A DNA stretch of 25,008 nucleotides from JBCDCU01 sp039180865 (GTDB lineage Bacteria; Pseudomonadota; Alphaproteobacteria; Rhizobiales; JACESI01), in the NCBI GenBank assembly GCA_039180865.1, contig JBCDCZ010000031.1, positions 1 to 25,008 on the forward strand, written 5' to 3'. The position numbers were made by a program, and so were the translations under genes. The notes under the pieces were generated by a model, which was not told where the DNA came from, made no database searches, and saw only the letters and a list, made by a program, of their open reading frames with translations. Shown here in pieces: positions 23,067 through 25,008 of this stretch (position 1 is its first letter; every line of letters begins with the position of its first letter).

Positions 23067-25008
23067 CTAGTAGAGACCACCCGTCCCGGAGATGATCGCC
23101 CGGTCGACGTCTTGCGACTGGGTGATTGGAGATCCTCCGAGCGCGTCGGAATATCCGATGATATCCGTCTGGCTTGGTGGCGCCGTGCCTGGTTTGAAGG
23201 CTTCCAGGATAACGTTTTCCTCGCCGCCCGCCGCACGCAATCCGGTTTTCCGGTCGATTGGAATAAGTCCAATACCTTCCGGAACACGGAATTCGACCGG
23301 CGGATTGTCTTTCAGGGCTTCTTTCATGAATTCTGTGAAGATGGGTGCAGCTAGCTGACCGCCCGTGCTTCCCCGTCCCATGGCGCGCGGCTGATCGTAT
23401 CCGACGAAAACCCCGACAACGAGATCGGGTGTATAGCCGACGAACCATGCATCTTTCTCATCGTTTGTAGTGCCTGTCTTGCCGGCGATCGGTTTTCCAA
23501 CTTCGCGAACAACGAGGGCTGTGCCGCGCTGGACAACGCCTTCCATCATGGAGGTGATCTGATAGGCCGTCATCGGATCGAGAACCTGTTCGCGGTTATC
23601 GACGAGTTCCGGTTCAGGCTGATCGTTCCATTCTACTGCTTCGCAGTCCTGACAAACCCGCTCATCATGCTTGAAGATCGTTTTTCCGTAACGGTCCTGG
23701 ATACGGTCGATCAGCGTCGGCGTAATGGCCCGCCCGCCATTGGCGAGAACCGAATAGGCAGAGACCATACGAAGCACCGTCGTTTCGCCCGCTCCGAGCG
23801 ACATGGCAAGGACCGGTTGCAAATTGTCATAAATCCCAAAGCGGCGGGAATATTCCGCGATCAGAGGCATGCCCATGTCTTCTGCGAGCCGCACTGTCAT
23901 CACGTTCCGCGAGCGTTCGATGCCGAGACGCAACGTAGACGGTCCGTAGAACTTGTTGCCGTAGTTCTTCGGGCGCCAGACTCCGAGTCCAGCCCCCTGA
24001 TCGATTTCGAAGGCCGCATCAAGAACAACCGATGACGGTGTGTATCCATTATCGAGGGCTGCCGCATAGACGAACGGTTTGAATGACGAACCGGGCTGTC
24101 GCAGCGCCTGAGAGGCACGGTTGAACTGACTTTCCGCGAAGCTGAACCCGCCGACCATCGCGAGTACGCGCCCGGTATAGGGATCCATTGCGACAATGGA
24201 GCCTTCAACTTCCGGCACCTGGCGCAGCGAGAACACTTTCGTGTCAGAAGCCCGTCCGACCGGTTCGACGAACACAACATCCCCGATCGAAAGGATATCG
24301 CCAGCGTTGCGTGGCGCGACGCCTTTCCGGTCGCCCTCCGCCCATTTCGCCCATTTCATATCGTCAAATGAAATCCGGCCTTCCCTGCGTGTGTCGTCGA
24401 TGCGCCCGGCGACAGTTTTCTGTGGTCGAAGGCCAATGCGCGCGCCCGCCTCGTCTGTATCAAGGACCACGGCTAGCCGCCATTCCGGCACATCTGCGAG
24501 GCCTTTGACTTCGGCCAACTCCTTGCCCCACTCATCATTGAGCTCGAGCTTGGCGTAAGGTCCACGCCATCCGCGTTTGCGGTCAAAACCTTCAAGGCCA
24601 TTATGGAGAGCCCGCCTCGCGAGCACCTGCAATTTCGGATCAAGGGTAGTCCGGACTGAAAGCCCGCCTTCATAGAGCCCCTTAGAGCCGTAAAGCCTCA
24701 ATAGTTCGCGACGTGCATCTTCCGCAAAATACTCCGACGCAAAGAGTTTTGTGCCGGTTGCTCTTGGGCGGACTTCAAGCGGTTCAGCCTTTGCCTTTGC
24801 CCCGTCTTCGGGCGCGATGAAACCATTTGCGATCATACGATCGATCACCCAGTTCCGGCGCTCAACTGCGCGATCGCGGTTGCGGAACGGATGGTAATTG
24901 TTCGGTGCTTTCGGCAATGCGGCAAGATAAGCGGCTTCTGAAAGCGTGAGTTCGCTTACGGACTTATCGAAATAAACAAGGGATGCCGCACCGACGCCGT
25001 AGGCGCCA
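23067..25008 (-). CDS. mrcA: class A penicillin-binding protein 1A (5' end cut by window edge)
   Basis: The frame is open to the right edge, so the N-terminus is outside; about 646 residues are visible. They begin in the glycosyltransferase (GT51) domain: GAYGVGAASLVYFDK, then LTLSEAAYLAALPKAPNNYHPF. A PBP1A-type OB-like insert follows (about 24650-24300). The transpeptidase domain contains PGSSFKPF with the catalytic Ser codon at 24087-24089, the AYSVLANGG segment and KTGT near 23478-23490, then DAWFVGYTPDLVVGVFVGYD. The C-terminal tail is short (DVDRAIISGTGGLY). The enzyme polymerises and cross-links peptidoglycan at the outer face of the inner membrane. The first GTG-to-stop subset often reported (23067-24917) is only an internal ATG-like start. 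Confidence 0.96.
   Translation of the reverse strand, partial: GAYGVGAASLVYFDKSVSELTLSEAAYLAALPKAPNNYHPFRNRDRAVERRNWVIDRMIANGFIAPEDGAKAKAEPLEVRPRATGTKLFASEYFAEDARRELLRLYGSKGLYEGGLSVRTTLDPKLQVLARRALHNGLEGFDRKRGWRGPYAKLELNDEWGKELAEVKGLADVPEWRLAVVLDTDEAGARIGLRPQKTVAGRIDDTRREGRISFDDMKWAKWAEGDRKGVAPRNAGDILSIGDVVFVEPVGRASDTKVFSLRQVPEVEGSIVAMDPYTGRVLAMVGGFSFAESQFNRASQALRQPGSSFKPFVYAAALDNGYTPSSVVLDAAFEIDQGAGLGVWRPKNYGNKFYGPSTLRLGIERSRNVMTVRLAEDMGMPLIAEYSRRFGIYDNLQPVLAMSLGAGETTVLRMVSAYSVLANGGRAITPTLIDRIQDRYGKTIFKHDERVCQDCEAVEWNDQPEPELVDNREQVLDPMTAYQITSMMEGVVQRGTALVVREVGKPIAGKTGTTNDEKDAWFVGYTPDLVVGVFVGYDQPRAMGRGSTGGQLAAPIFTEFMKEALKDNPPVEFRVPEGIGLIPIDRKTGLRAAGGEENVILEAFKPGTAPPSQTDIIGYSDALGGSPITQSQDVDRAIISGTGGLY

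Overview
This window looks like a chromosomal segment of an alphaproteobacterium of moderately high GC. The evidence is the gene families and their order: a biotin-dependent propionyl-CoA carboxylase, a one-chain indolepyruvate ferredoxin oxidoreductase, a FliN-type protein beside lipB, a YfgM-like TPR protein before der, mrcA followed by prfB, and NnrU beside panB. I cannot name the genus. There is no transposase, integrase, phage gene, rRNA or CRISPR array. Nearly all genes lie on the minus strand; only lipB, a DksA/TraR protein, nadK and one doubtful small ORF are on the plus strand.

Layout. Positions 1-922 hold a tandem-domain universal stress protein cut by the left edge. Positions 923-2148 are gene-poor, with an AT-rich two-helix membrane ORF, a hairpin-rich stretch carrying a duplicated 38-bp unit, and tRNA-Leu(GAG) with a downstream hairpin. 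Next come a FliN-like protein with a long acidic tail (minus) and lipB (plus). Positions 3538-8404 are a tight four-gene operon read right to left: pccB, an EamA transporter, a YbjQ protein and pccA. A TTTGCAAA-type dyad lies upstream of pccB. Then follow der, a YfgM-like protein, panB and NnrU (minus), and a DksA-like zinc-finger protein (plus).

Positions 12633-14553 hold three exported cysteine proteins: two adjacent, apparently paralogous small proteins of unknown function and a Sco1/SenC copper protein. This is the least understood module here. Positions 14670-18188 encode the large indolepyruvate ferredoxin oxidoreductase, and 18324-19486 a coupled pair (DCC thiol-oxidoreductase-like protein and short-chain dehydrogenase). 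nadK (plus) converges on a homoserine-dehydrogenase-like/SAF oxidoreductase of unknown substrate. prfB, with an intact programmed +1 frameshift, and the 3' part of mrcA (cut by the right edge) close the window.

Functional picture. Propionyl-CoA carboxylase and indolepyruvate oxidoreductase point to catabolism of amino acids and odd-chain or branched acids. panB (pantothenate/CoA), lipB (lipoate) and nadK (NADP) supply cofactors. der, prfB and mrcA are core ribosome, translation and cell-wall genes. I see no clear-cut new defence or mobile system. The best leads for new biology are the paired cysteine proteins next to Sco1, the mixed pcc operon with its putative operator, the FliN protein with the acidic tail, and the hairpin repeat region next to tRNA-Leu.
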